A stretch of DNA of 64,000 bases from Hyposmocoma kahamanoa. Its lineage: Eukaryota; Arthropoda; Insecta; Lepidoptera; Cosmopterigidae. This document shows positions 46,796-58,269 of the stretch, one piece after another; within the stretch, counting starts at the first letter, position 1, and the number at the start of each line of letters is the position of its first letter. Position numbers and translations under genes: made by a program. Below the pieces are notes generated by a model that made no database searches, was not told the origin of the DNA, and worked only from the letters and a program-made list of their open reading frames with translations. Where the stretch lies: assembly GCF_003589595.1 (NCBI RefSeq), contig NW_020656077.1, positions 4,647,538-4,711,537 of the forward strand, given 5' to 3'.

Positions 46796-48176
46796 CTTAC
46801 ATTTTATGAAACAAATTCACCAGGAAAAATGACCAGAGGTTGCGTGTCTGTGTTAGTCATAACAAGAACGAATGTTGCTACCCGTTTTTTTTCCTACACC
46901 AACGACCAAATACAGTCATACTCCTAGTACTTCGTTACTTTTAATTATTTTAATCGCAGTCCAAGTAAACACGCTACGACAGAATTTAACTTATCAGGTA
47001 CACTAGGTGTCAACTCGGAATACGCAGTCACATTCATCTATCTAACCCGAGTATAACCTTGGATGATTAAGTAACCAGGTTATCTATTACTTAAACGCAT
47101 TCAATTGACACGGTTCAAATAATACTTTTAGTACACGAGGAGCTTTCGGATTCCATTCTCGGTTGAAACAATTTGTAAGTTAAATTTTCTAAATTGATTA
47201 ACCAACAATCCGATAATGGTATTGAGATATTATGCGCATGAAAAGGAGATAGTCTCGATATATTGCTGTTTTTCAGTCTCCGTTTATGACGGATGTTGTT
47301 GGAAAATTGTATAATGGGCCCTTTTTATAACTTTAAACTTATTGATAGTTCAATAATAAAATACTTGTTACAAATTCAGCGGTATATGTAAAAAAAAAAT
47401 TAGGCACGGTTTCCGCGGCTTTGTTCGACAATGCGCGCTTATTGGTTCTTAGTCTGTGACGACATTCTATGGTCGCAACGATGAATCATTGCCTTTTGTT
47501 CTATATCCAAGAGTTTTAGGTATATGCGTCTTTAGGCAATTTTTTCAGAAGAAGTGTTAGGCAATCGTGAATAAAGGCGCACGGGCTCGTGATGTTTTGG
47601 TCTTTGGTCGTTATCTTTTCTCTCTTACAAATAACTACTTAAACGGTTCTTATTTCAACCACTACCTCTCCTAATGTTAGAGACATCTGGAGATAGACCG
47701 ATTTTTCGCAGATTTAAAGATAGTGCGATCGTAACAACTACGTGCCGTATTGCTATTCAGGTATAATGAATCAGTAAAATTTCGTGTGGAGAGAGATTTT
47801 TGTTTGTATATAACGTTGACAACAATTGGTAACCGTGGCTATGAATCATAACAGTTTTTCGCAATGAATCATATTTGATTGCACCAAGCGAATAGTGAAA
47901 ATCAGTAAATAGGTATGTTTATTTCGATGCTTATCGTACAGTAGGTTATAAATACATGCAAAATTCCAATCCCTGGGGGATAAATATGTGGAAAAAATTT
48001 GGTGATCGTGGATAAATAATACTATATAAAGAAACTAACTTTTTAATCTCGGGTCTGGTGTTTGTGCTACGTCGTTGTTTCCGATTTCCAAAACACAAGT
48101 GCTTTATACTTGGGATCAGAACAACGAATGTGATGTTGTCTAATATTTATTTATTTATTTATATTTATCTATTTAG

Positions 48177-48354
48177 ATGGGCGAAAACTTTTACACATCT
48201 TCGCCTATGCCGGGCACGGGGCCCGTGGTGACCGTGGGCGCGCTCTCCAACGGTTCAATGGATGAACTGCGCAAACGCACCTTCGATGACTACGGCGAGA
48301 GCGACGACGAACTCAAGAATGACATCATGTTCCCCATTGATGTCACTCATATGG
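48177..48354 (+). CDS. cic: Capicua, internal exon (RKRTFDDYGESDDE)
   Basis: Acceptor 'tttatctatttag' and first codon ATG in phase 0. 59 codons read MGENFYTSSPMPGTGPVV, then DELRKRTFDDYGESDDELKN and DIMFPIDVTHM, with one base left before the donor G|GTAAAA at 48355 (phase 1). The acidic RKRTFDDYGESDDEL stretch is distinctive, and the mix is typical of disordered Capicua sequence between the N-terminal domain and the HMG box. The exon begins with ATG, so it could in principle start a shorter isoform, but no promoter evidence was seen. Confidence 0.85.
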
Positions 48355-50065
48355 GTAAAAACTGTTTATATCGCCTACCACTCACATGAGCTTAGGTGAT
48401 CGGTCTTTTAGGTTATTGTCCGGAAGTTCGTGATGCAGCGTAGATAAAGTTGCAAAGTTACACATCACCGATTTTAAAACGCGATGTGCCGTTTTATATC
48501 TTGCTCTAGTTATTTATTAAATGCGACACACACGATCTGAACATTTGCAATATTGGTAGCAATTTCAGGTCGCCATAGGATAGACTCTGCCTAGTGTGTG
48601 CTTGCTTCCGGGAATTCTCCGATTCCGGAAATATCGGTTAATCCCGGTACTGGCGAGGTACAATCAGTCCCGTTACCGCTGTTGTAGATTCCCGGTACTC
48701 CCGATTTTAGCAAGGAACTACCTACCTACAGAGTTATGAATAATATCGTACATTGGCAACTTTGCACGACACACGTTTCTGCCATTATAATACTTAACTA
48801 CAATGTGATTTTTCTCAAACATGCTCGGAAATGTTTGCATTGCTTTCAAAAAACGAACACGGAAAGTTTGTCTTTTATGAACCATGCTACTTCTTTCTGG
48901 CCAAGGCCTGTAAAGTAAGTATGAAAATCCATTACTGTCCTCTTCTCTAAACTTTTAAATCTACTTGCTAATAATGACAAAAAAAACTCTTACTCAACCC
49001 ACCCATACCCAACTGCCCAGTGTTCATAACTAATCAAATCAAAAATACCTATCAGTACCGCTTACTTAAAAAAAAGAAAATGGCGGTAACACTTAAACTA
49101 AAGTATTTTGATATTCTTTTGTTTTTTCGTCTTTTTTGTATTTTGGTTAAGAAAATTAGTACTAGTGAGAGGAGCGAAAACGAAATTACAGTAATAAGAT
49201 ATACTTCCAAAACATCATCGGAAATTCACCAGAGTACTATTAAGTGGCCAGGAAAAACAATAACATTTGCTTTTAGCAATTGTATTGTATAAATAATATG
49301 ATTTTACGATATTATGTTATGCTAAATTTAATTATATCTCGAAGGTTTTTATTCAAAATATGTATTTTGAATAAAAACCTTTACTTTCATTAGAGAATGA
49401 AGTTTTTCTTTATTATTTATGGTATTATTATTAAGTATATTATTGAATAGGTACGGATAACCCGGAAAGAGCATACCTACTGGTTACAGTTTAAGCTTTT
49501 CAAGAAGTACCGGCAATATCGGGAGTCAACATTTGAGGAAACGCACCGGTTCTGCCCTATGTGGGACTAACTATAACCAAGTACAGTGCTTTCAAGCATG
49601 ACGTCACGTTCGCAATGCATTTATCGCAAATATTAAAACGTAATGACAATTTAGCGTAAGTTTGATTTTATAAATTAAGTCATATTGCGGTCTGTATTTG
49701 TGATGTCAAATAAAAATAAATAATTATTTTAATTAATTCGTTAAATTGTTTAGCGCGTGTGATGTAAGCAGATTTGCTCTAATCGTAACATATATATGTA
49801 CCAACAGCAGCCTACGTCCCGTCGAGCTCAGCCTCTTTACTAGATGTGGTATAGAAGTTCCAAGAACTTTGTAATTGATGAAATCATTCAAACGTAAGTT
49901 TATTGATTACAGAACCGTAGAGGCATTAGTCAAGTACACAAGTAGATCAAAAATATGAAAGAAAACGTCAAAGATATCATATACGTTACAATTCGTGGAA
50001 CAGGAGTTATAATAATACCTATCAGAACAAAATGATCTATAGCCGGGTGTTGTTTGCTCTACTAG
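48355..50065 (+). other. cic: cic intron 5
   Basis: Begins GTAAAA and ends 'tgtttgctctactag'. It includes the perfect hairpin at 49342-49381 and otherwise AT-rich DNA without supported features. Confidence 0.75.
49342..49381. repeat. Perfect inverted repeat, 19-bp arms, two-base spacer
   Basis: AAGGTTTTTATTCAAAATA, TG, then the exact complement. No target duplication or related copy elsewhere in the window was noticed. Confidence 0.85.
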
Positions 50066-50165
50066 ACTGCAGCAACAGCAAACGTAGCAGCCTGCAGAGT
50101 CGTGGCAGCACTTCAAGCCTGCTCGAGCGTAGTCTCACCCCTCGATCTCAACCCCCCACTCCAAG
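50066..50165 (+). CDS. cic: Capicua, short Ser/Arg-rich exon
   Basis: Acceptor 'tttgctctactag'. The first two bases complete the split codon to Asp. It then reads CSNSKRSSLQSRGSTSSLLE and RSLTPRSQPPTP, with AG left over before the donor AAG|GTAAGT at 50166 (phase 2). At 100 bases it is too short to be found by length-based ORF searches, yet its phase fits both neighbours exactly. The RSSLQS and SLTPRS motifs are basic serine sites of the type targeted by kinases, and possibly bound by 14-3-3 proteins in this family; the binding is inference. Confidence 0.88.
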
Positions 50166-51256
50166 GTAAGTCGTTTAAAAACCATCAAAAACCATTTCCA
50201 CGAAATGAGATTAAATAATGAAAATAACCTATTTTAACCAATTAAAATGGGCCTTTAAAATGTTTTAAATATATTTAAATTAAATGTACATATTTAAATT
50301 AAAATGTTTTTTCGACTTGTTTTCGTTCTTTTTAATCGGATTAATATATTTAATTTCTTGAATATTTATTTATTTTCGTAAAAATTATGCGAAAGTACTT
50401 GAAGCGTTGTTTGTTTTTGATATATTATTTATTTTTATTACCTTATTTATTTATTTTTATTGCCTTTAGGCTCGATGTGAATCATTTACTATAATTCTTG
50501 TCGTCTTTGTCCTTTCTTTACTGCATTGCTATAGCGAATGGTGTAAAAATGCATCTTAGCCAGTTATCAATATACAATTATTTATTTTATTGATTCCTTT
50601 CAGAAACATCACAGCGACTTGTTTTTTAACACATCATTAAATTTTTTGTTGCATTGATGTTGTATTTTCTTTACGAATTAATGCTAGCAAATATTTACGC
50701 ATGACTTGACCGGCTAGAGCGATTTTTTTTCTTATACATTTTTGATGTTCAGGTTTCCATCTGTGTTAGTTTTATTACATATTTCTTTTATTTACTTTAA
50801 CGATTGTTTTTCTTGTGAGATATAATATAATACTGTAAAGGTATTACCTACATAATAGATATTATATTACCTACATAATAGACACCAAAATACTTCTTTT
50901 AATAAATTGTATCGAAATACAATAGCGTATAAAGGGAGGCCTTATCCTTCTGTATTTTGAAAGTGTAGAATTAATGTAATATGTATAATGAAAGTGTAAT
51001 GTAGGACATTAAGGATTATATATTCAGAGGAGTATTTAACCCCTCTACCACAGCACCTAGTTTCCTATTTATATAAAGCTCTAGTTCCCCGGGTTTTAGT
51101 TATACAGCACAATCAACCGCACGCAAGTAGATTTTAGGTAGAGGGGATTTGGTGTACATTGCGCTGGCGGTGAGAAACGCACGATGCGATGATACAAGTG
51201 TAGTTTGATTTGTAACACAAACAATTGGTTTGTACCAATTAATTTCCATATATATA

Positions 51257-51318
51257 TATAGATACATCTATGTATTATTTCTTATATATATAAGAAATAA
51301 TACATAGATGTATCTATA
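51257..51318. repeat. 62-bp perfect palindrome
   Basis: TATAGATACATCTATGTATT continues for 31 bases and is followed with no spacer by its exact complement. The same arm length is rare by chance even in AT-rich DNA. A short (TA) tract precedes it. No coding role is apparent. Confidence 0.92.
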
Positions 51319-51396
51319 AAAAAATAAACACTTCGATGGGTTTCTATAATAATCGCAATAACAAAGTTAATATAATATAATGTTTGAATAATTTAA

Positions 51397-51608
51397 CTGC
51401 CTCCGTGCCGAACGGTTACCGAGCTGTACTGCCACGCAGAGGTCCTGGGTTCGATTCCCAGGCAGGGGGAAATATGTGATTGGCCTACATTTATTTCTCT
51501 CGTGCGTTTGGGTGTAATTTGTGGTTGTCTATGTGTGTGTCCATGTCACCCGCGATACACAGTTTCCCTAGTGTGTGGCTATGAGGCTATTAACGTCGCG
51601 TTATTAAT
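51397..51608 (+). mobile_element. tRNA-headed SINE, copy 4
   Basis: Head 'ctgcctccgtgccgaacgg' (A-box region), 'cacgcagaggtcctggg' and B box 'ggttcgattcccagg', then body 'tttatttctctcgtgcg', 'gtgtgtgtccatgtcacc' and 'tcgcgttattaat'. This is the only + strand copy in the window. Confidence 0.82.
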
Positions 51609-52759
51609 TTTGGTCTATGTTCGACACTTGGACCTTGTCAGCATCGCCAAGTCCATTCCGCTTATGTTAAAGACGAAGAAAGGATCGTGAGGAAACTAAA
51701 AGATACATAAAAAAACGAAGACAAGTGCAGACCCTAAACCTGGAGGTGAAATGTGTGTCATTTTTATACAACTAACTTCTACTACTATGATGGAGTTAAT
51801 ACCGACAGATGCCTTTGTCCAACGAAACAGCAAAATGCAGTACAATGAAAATTAAGTAGACCAGCAAAATACTCAATATTTCTAATTGTGTCTACGGTTT
51901 TAATCGTTATAATGGTAAAGGAAAACATCGAAAGGAACCTTGTGGAACCCAGATTGACCAGTGAACATTATGTACCTCTAAAAAGCTACAAATTCGTTGT
52001 TTCAAACGTTTGATGCAAAAAGAATTATTTTTAAGTTCGTATGCGAAAAGCGAAAAATAATTATTCCATAATAACGTGACTCAAGTTGAAATTGCGAATA
52101 CTTATTGACTATGAGCGAAACTTTTGCAATTATTTTTAGAAATTAGGCGTATATTACGCTGTAGCTGCTCGAAGCGAAAAAAGTCTAGGCTTTTGCCAAT
52201 TTTCGTCGAATATTAAAATAACGAAAACCGATTATAATGTATAAGTAGTCTATCATATCAATGGAAACAAAATAGTATTTTGTTTTTGCGAATACTCATT
52301 TATTTATAATATGTTATATTGATTTATCGGAATTTAATTTTGTTTTGATTATTATATGTTTGCGTGACGTGTGCGACAGCTCGCAATTATATAACATTTT
52401 ACATTTAATTACGTACCAAATACCATCTTTAGATTTTGTCTCCTTGAAATTTTTGAAAATGCGAATGTAATTTGTAATAAACATGCAAATACGTGTTGTT
52501 TTTGTTCCCGTTGTCAAGCCATACAAAATTTTTATTAAATATTTACAATAACGACGAATGCAATAAATCTTTCATGTGCCAAAGTTGCATAAGATTTGGG
52601 TGCTGGACATAAATAAGCCTATGCTTGTGAGATGTACTTGCAAAATCATACCTACATAATTAACGATAAACATCGAAGAAACTCATAAGTTTCTCCCAAA
52701 AAAAAGCACCGTTAAAACCCAATATGAAAATCCGGAACGAGCACATTCGTAAGATCCGC

Positions 52760-52880
52760 TGACTCGAGCTATAGCTCAGTTGGTAAGAACGACACCCACA
52801 GTGAGACAACAGACGCTGGTTCGAGTCAAATCATGTCGAAGGATATTTTTGTGTTTGTTCGATCTTTCTATTAATAATAA
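52760..52880 (+). mobile_element. tRNA-like SINE remnant, second family
   Basis: 'ctatagctcagttggtaaga' is a good A box and 'gctggttcgagtcaaat' a B box. They are followed by 'tgtcgaaggatatttttgtg' and 'gttcgatctttctattaat', as at 42670 and 19050. It lies 70 bases before a cic exon. Confidence 0.65.
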
Positions 52881-52948
52881 TGATAAAAATCAGTTCAAAA
52901 ACTGGAAGCGACATCGGTCTGACTGACATGCCTTCGTTTGTTGCGAAG

Positions 52949-53179
52949 ATCTCAAGCGGCGACGCCGCACAAATACAAGAAGGGCGACGTCGTGTCGACG
53001 CCCACAGGCATCCGCAAGAAGTTCAACGGCAAACAATGGCGTAGGCTGTGCTCCAAGGACGGATGTACCAAGGAGAGCCAGCGCCGCGGGTTTTGCTCCC
53101 GCCATCTCTCGTTGCGTGGTGTCACCAGGTCATCGAACACTCCGCTAGCGCAGGGATCCGCGCAGACACCGCAGCAAAG
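52949..53179 (+). CDS. cic: Capicua, exon with the [12 protein letters not shown] conserved block
   Basis: Acceptor AG at 52947-52948. The first base completes Arg from the previous exon. It reads [40 protein letters not shown] and [17 protein letters not shown], and ends TPQQ with AG before donor AAG|GTTGGT at 53180 (phase 2). Human CIC has a near-identical block ([25 protein letters not shown]). It carries conserved Cys/His positions (C..DGC...GFCSRH) and precedes the HMG box. It is the strongest identifier of the gene in this window. The donor is slightly weak (GTTGGT). Confidence 0.96.
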
Positions 53180-53760
53180 GTTGGTTTTTACTCTACATAC
53201 TTCATTCATAGGTTTTTTTACAGACCTACCCTTACGCCAATCTCTCACTGGGGATTTGTTTTTATAACATCAAGTGACGGGATGAACAAGTCGTGCGCCT
53301 GATGGTAAGCGACACGCCTATCCATTACAGTTGCAGTGCCACTCAGAGCTTTAAACTGCGCCCGTCGCCCTGGTTGCGTTAAGTCTCATGTACCTGTAAT
53401 TTCACCGGCACCCTTACCCTTCAAAACCGGAACGCAGTAATGCTCACATTACTTCTTGGCGGCAGAAATAGGTAAAGTGGCAGTACTTTCCTTCACGAAC
53501 TCTTTCACAAGGAGTTCTACTGCTGCTAACTAGGTAGGCGTAATAATTCTCTAAGTTTTTCTTTCACTAACAGCAGTGTTTTCAAACGTTCCGTAGCTAT
53601 GAACTTTTCATCTAGTATTCGTATTATTGCCGTCGGTGGCTATTAAATTTTATGCAAATTGAATATCGGATGAGTCATGGACAACGGACTAAACTATCCA
53701 GACATGCTGATTGAAGCAATATGGTGGTATTTCCATAGTTAATTGTGTACTTTGTTTCAG
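53180..53760 (+). other. cic: cic intron 7
   Basis: Begins GTTGGT and ends 'gtactttgtttcag'. About half of it is a family A repeat. Confidence 0.85.
53255..53530 (-). repeat. Family A repeat, near-complete copy within cic
   Basis: Runs from 'ataacatcaagtgacggga' through 'ggtaagcgacacgccta', 'accggcacccttaccctt' and 'cttggcggcagaaatagg' to 'caaggagttctactgctgc'. It is among the least decayed copies in the window and is useful as a reference for the family. Confidence 0.82.
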
Positions 53761-53900
53761 AAGCAGCAGCAAATCGCTTTCGTCAAGCGGCACGGGTGTA
53801 GAGGGCGACGAGACCTCTCGCGAGTCGGACACCACGCCGCCCCATTACCGCGTCACCGGCCGTTTCGATTCCGATGAAACTGAGGCCGCTAATATGCTCG
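53761..53900 (+). CDS. cic: Capicua, exon with GDETSRESD motif
   Basis: Acceptor 'gtactttgtttcag'. The first base completes Arg, then [35 protein letters not shown] and [11 protein letters not shown], with one base left before donor G|GTAAGT at 53901 (phase 1). Human CIC has GDETSRDSEAS followed by RFEFDECEAAVMLV at the same place, so order and spacing are conserved. 140 bases fit the phases on both sides. Confidence 0.94.
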
Positions 53901-54029
53901 GTAAGTCACAATACTATTGTTTATTTGTCCATTTTATGACCCGTTATTTATTAAAGCGGAGCGTAGAAGAGCTGAGAGTAGTGTCGGCAAGAAATAGCAA
54001 TTTTTACTAATTGGAGATATGATACTGAA

Positions 54030-54180
54030 TGAGATAGCACACGGTGGGGCTAGCATGACAGGGCGTGACATGAGAGCGACATAAACCGCGACATATCGCT
54101 ATTGTTGCATAGAGATCTAGCGCTCTGTGCCGCTCTCGCGGGAGTCGCGTCCCATCGTGCTAGACTTACTTTTCACGGTA
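54030..54180. repeat. Possible GC-rich foldback repeat
   Basis: 'gctagcatgacagggcgtga' pairs imperfectly with the complement of 'gtcgcgtcccatcgtgctag'. Similar 'tgtcgct..cgcg.aagtcgc' words occur at 38885-38925 and 60660-60715. The unit is unclear and the call is weak. Confidence 0.35.
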
Positions 54181-54454
54181 TAATAATAAAAACAGTACAC
54201 GAATATTGGAGATTGAATAAAATAACATAGCAAATGATGTAATATTTAAGGAAAGTGATTTAAACAAGCTGCCACCTTTTTTATAAAATTGTTAAAGCAG
54301 ATTAAAAAATATTCAATCTTTAAATTATTTACATACTTGAAACTTATGAAAGATTAAACGGGATTATAGAAATAAATGTCTTTTTCGTGTACTTCCGTGG
54401 TAACAGAATAAAAAATAAAATCTGAGAACATTAATTAATTAATTTTTTTTTTGA

Positions 54455-54590
54455 GTTCTTAGGTTTTCGCGATTGTTACACATAGGAAATGAAACTATTT
54501 TTCCAGATTTAAATCGCGTATATTTGTTTTTTCAAAGAAACCGACGTTTCGGGCCTTTAGGTCCCATGGTCACGGTTGACTGATTAATTT
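54455..54590. repeat. Dispersed 'gttcttaggttttcgcgatt' repeat, copy 2
   Basis: Same core as 44676. Here it continues into 'accgacgtttcgggccttta' and 'ggtcccatggtcacgg', which may be the next part of the same repeat or a neighbouring one. Confidence 0.6.
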
Positions 54591-55009
54591 TTTTTAATTC
54601 ATATTCAAATTCATTTATTCATCATTCATTGTGGACTAGCTTGAATAAAATTTCAACCGTAAAAATAATAATTCAGTAGCCTACATTGATGTATATTGAA
54701 CTTTTGAATTTCATTTGAAGAACATCGTATTGCACTTTGCATTTTTTATTTGATATAGCTGGTTGGAATAAATGAAATGTGTGTAGCCTTGTTCTGTAAC
54801 TACGAGAGAGATAACATATAGGGCGGAAATTGAAATCTAGATCGCTGTATTTACGGGAAAACTTTATTGCTACACACTGGGTTCGAATTCCTAAGGCTTT
54901 AAAGCATTTAAAAAAAAACAAATGTAGTCGGCAAAATACATTGTTATGGCGTCTATATCTGTTTGCAATAAAGAATACGATAAGTGTTAATAATATTTAC
55001 TTCGCTGGC

Positions 55010-55640
55010 TCAGCGACCCGAAGTGGATCTTAGCCTCCGACACCAAAGTATGCCCTTTCTGTCTTGTGCCAATTCCGACCATTCGGACACAATCAGTTCC
55101 TTGAGGTCTTTGGCTACTTCATCCTTCCAACGATATCTTGGACAGCCCACTGGACGACGACCCGTAATTTGCTCCAAATACGCTCTTTTGGCAGCTCGAT
55201 CCTCTCCCATTCTTTCCACATGACCTAGCCAGCGAAGTGGAGCAGATTTTATTTCCCCGATTATGTTCGGCTCAGAGAGTTCTTCTATCTCTCTATTGAA
55301 TCTGGCCTTTCAGTTCCCAAATTCTCCTTTGATTGATCCCAGAATTTTTCGAAATATCTTCCGTTCCGCCACTAAAAATTTATGTTCTTCCTTCAGCGTT
55401 AGTGTCCATGTTTCACACCCATACATTAAGATTGGCCTAATTACTGTTTTGTAGACACGAATCTTTGTAGTCCTGCTTAGTAACTTGGACACCAACACTT
55501 TGTGAAGGGCAGCTGCACATAGTAGCGCGTTTACTATGCGATTACTGATTTTATCCTCCCTTTTATTTGTGTAGGTAATAGTGCATCCCAGGTATTTAAA
55601 TTTTTCGACGCCATTATATGTCGTACCGTTCACTTGGAGA
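55010..55640 (-). pseudogene. RTE-like LINE C-terminal remnant
   Basis: The minus-strand frame 55633-55310 reads YNGVEKFKYLGCTITYTNK, KVLVSKLLSRTTKIRVYKTV and IRPILMYGCETWTLT, then ERKIFRKILG. This is the familiar segment after the reverse transcriptase palm in RTE/CR1-related proteins (K-Y-L-G-S-x-I-T ... L-Y-G-C-E-x-W). A second frame (55265-55010) reads PLRWLGHVERMGEDRAAK, then GRRPVGCPRYRWKDEVAKDL, the usual C-terminal 'W-L-G-H-V-x-R-M ... G-R-P-x-x-R-W-x-D' tail. A frameshift and stop separate the two. The catalytic core is missing. Confidence 0.78.
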
Positions 55641-56177
55641 GTTAAAAATAGTAAACATGTTTTCCATCATTTTGTAGTGAAATCAATCGGGTATAATCAT
55701 GGTATAATCAATTCCATCGCCGTGTTAACGTGGTTACTAAATAAAGTCAAAGAACATAATGAAATTAACTATAGCTAGAACTTTTCCATTACCATAACGT
55801 ATTTTGTGTTGAATTATTTATTAAGTAGGTAGTTTTTTAAATGACTCAATGGCAGATACGTATGTACCTAGTATGTCTGAGTATATACATATATCTTTAG
55901 ATATGTACATCCATAGAATACGTACTAAGGTATGGTATGGCGTAACGGGTTGTCCGCAACTCGACGTCCAAGCGCCTGTTTTGCGTGTGATGGGTGCAGG
56001 GTCCTACTCGTCGCCCCTTCAAAAATCTCATCAACCGTCTAGGTTTTTCAAAGACTTCGGGGAGCGACATCGTCACTCCAAGGTATTTTGTCCTGTAGGT
56101 GGCCACGCCGGAGCATTGCAGTAGGATGTGCACGGCGGTTTCCTCCCCCTCCACGCATGCTCTTCATAGAGAGCTGT

Positions 56178-56226
56178 AAACACCTTTTTGAATCTAGGTA
56201 TCACACCTAGATTCAAAAAGGTGTTT
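56178..56226. repeat. Perfect inverted repeat, 22-bp arms, five-base spacer
   Basis: AAACACCTTTTTGAATCTAG plus GT, five bases (ATCAC), then the exact complement. It lies inside the R1-like LINE remnant, so it arose after that element inserted. Confidence 0.85.
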
Positions 56227-57390
56227 ATTACAGGGACCATGACCCATTAGAGCGGTAGTTAGAACGCGAAGCTCTTTCCTTTTGGGGTTAATAAATACTA
56301 ACTACTAATAATAGACATGCGTTAAGCATGGGGAGTACTTCCTTAGCCTGTCTACAATCCGTATGGGTTGTTCAGGTGTGATGAATAGTTTTTGTACTTT
56401 TATGTAAAGGTTCTGGTCCTATAGTGTCCATCTCCGATCCTCTTCTGCCCAGTTCATCTGCTGCGTTATTACCACGTGAGCCGCTGTGTCCTTTGATTCA
56501 CTGTAGAGTTACGTGGTATTCATGGATTAGTCCTGAGTTTATGTCATAGCCGCCCAGTGCTTGAAGTACTGACATGCTGTCGGTGAATATTCGAATGGAG
56601 TGGTTCTGTACTTTTCTAGCTATGATTGTTTCTGATGCCAAATTGATGCCCATACATTCCGCCTGGAATATTGTGTTATGGTTGCCAAGCGGTGTTGAAA
56701 TTCTGATATTGAGGTCTTCTGAAAATACCCTAGTACCTATTCCTGAATTCGTTTTGGACCCGTCAGTGAAGATGCGATCCTCTTAGGGGTTTAGACCTTC
56801 ATTGGGTTCTTCAAACAACTGTGTCTTGTATTTTTTTGTCGTAAATGTATTGTTTGGAGATTCTGTCCACAGCCGCCTTCAGTAGCGGTTCCTCCTTAAC
56901 AATATTGCAAAGGATATCTGTATGTGGGGTCCTCCTGTGCTTCCATAGGCCACCTTTTTTAAACGCACTGCCGCTGTCGCTGCTTCCAGTCGGATGAACA
57001 GTTGGAGAGGGGACAGGTTCAGCATCGCTTCGAGGGCCGCAGTCGGACTCGCTCTCATGCAGCCATATTAGTCTTTGGAATTTGTCCAGCTTGTCGGCTG
57101 CGGTTGTCAGTTTGGTTCGTGGCCACCGTACTATTGCGCCGTAGATCTTATCACCGCTGTGTATAGCCATAGAGTTATTTTGGGGTAAAGTGCCCATTGC
57201 TTACCTACCATTCTATGACACTGCCAGAAGGTGATTGTAGCTTTCTTGATTTTGTTGTCCAAGTGCTTGTTCCAGTTTAGCTTGTTGTAAAGTGTTACTC
57301 CTAAATACTTGACTTCCGTTGACAATTTTAGTTCTGTGTTGAAGAACTTGAACTTTAAACAATACTAGATCTGTTTTTGTTGGGTTACCG

Positions 57391-57603
57391 ATAATAATAA
57401 TAATATCGCGCACACTCAACACAACCCCGCACTAGGGAAATCTTGTGTTACGGGTGCCATGGACACGCATATAGACAACCATAAATTACACCCAAAGTCA
57501 CGAGAGAAATAAATGCAGGCCATACAAATATTTCTCTCGGCCCGGGAATCAAACCTGGGTCCCCTGGGTGGCAGTCCGGCATGGTAACCGTTCGGAGGCA
57601 GTT
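57391..57603 (-). mobile_element. tRNA-headed SINE, copy 5, inside the R1-like LINE
   Basis: B-box-like 'aggtttgattcccgggcc' and body words as in the other copies. The A-box head is shortened ('ctgcctccgaacggtt'). An (AAT)n tail at 57391-57404 is present. It separates IVETWCSVYELSIFN from PTKTDLVLF of the LINE. Confidence 0.82.
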
Positions 57604-58269
57604 AAATATAGATAGTTCATATACACTGCACCATGTTTCCACAATTCTGACTGCCGCTTGTGTGATATCGCAGTGTACGTGCATAGCTTCCTGTTACTAG
57701 TAGGTATTAATAGCTTCGTCATCAGCGAAGTGAAGTGAAGAAGTGTTCCCTGCTTAATTTAATGTTGAAATCATTTACAACCATGTTCTACAATGTTGTT
57801 GTCTTCATTGTTTAAGCATGTTACTAATCCAACTGATCAGCGCTTCATCCACTCCGTATCTTCCTAGTGTTGATTGTATGCTGGAGAAGTTTGTTTTGTT
57901 GAAGGCACCTTCGATGTCTAGAAATGAGCCTAGGCAGAATGCCTTGATGTTCAGGGCCTCTTCAATCCTGCCGACATGGAGGGCCGATTCCGTGGATTTA
58001 CCCCGGCTATATGCATGTTGATTGTCGCGTAGCGGTATGTTCCTTACGGCTCCGTTCCGCAGTTCCCTATCACATAACCTCTCTATTCTCTTTAGTACGA
58101 ACGATGTGAAGCTAATAGGTCTGAAGGATTTTGCGTCAGTATATTTGTTTTTTCCTGGTTTCGGTATGAAGATAACTTTTACCTCTCTCCATCTTTGAGG
58201 CATGTAGCCGAACGCTAAAAGATGTTGACTAAGTGCTGGACCAGTGTGTTGCCGCCCTATTGTACAAGT

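Larger units (their letters stand above)
44545..48176 (+). other. cic: cic intron 4
   Basis: Begins GTATGT and ends 'tatttatctatttag'. It carries a short dispersed repeat near 44678 and a jockey-like LINE ruin (45160-46795). From 46796 to 48176 I see nothing further. Confidence 0.75.
50166..52948 (+). other. cic: cic intron 6
   Basis: Begins GTAAGT and ends 'gtttgttgcgaag'. It contains the 62-bp palindrome (51257-51318), a SINE (51397-51608) and a second-family SINE (52760-52880). 50166-51256 and 51609-52759 are AT-rich with no supported feature. Confidence 0.75.

Noticed and set aside
51397..51470. A tRNA gene (head of the SINE, with good A and B boxes)
   Set aside because: The ends do not pair as an acceptor stem, and the same head is joined to the same body at six places, so it is a SINE.
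52764..52840. A tRNA gene with 'tagctcagttggtaaga'
   Set aside because: No paired acceptor stem or plausible anticodon loop, and it shares a tail with 42670 and 19050; a SINE remnant is more likely.
55849..56124. A 91-codon + strand frame
   Set aside because: It overlaps the 3' end of the minus-strand R1-like element and has no motif of its own.
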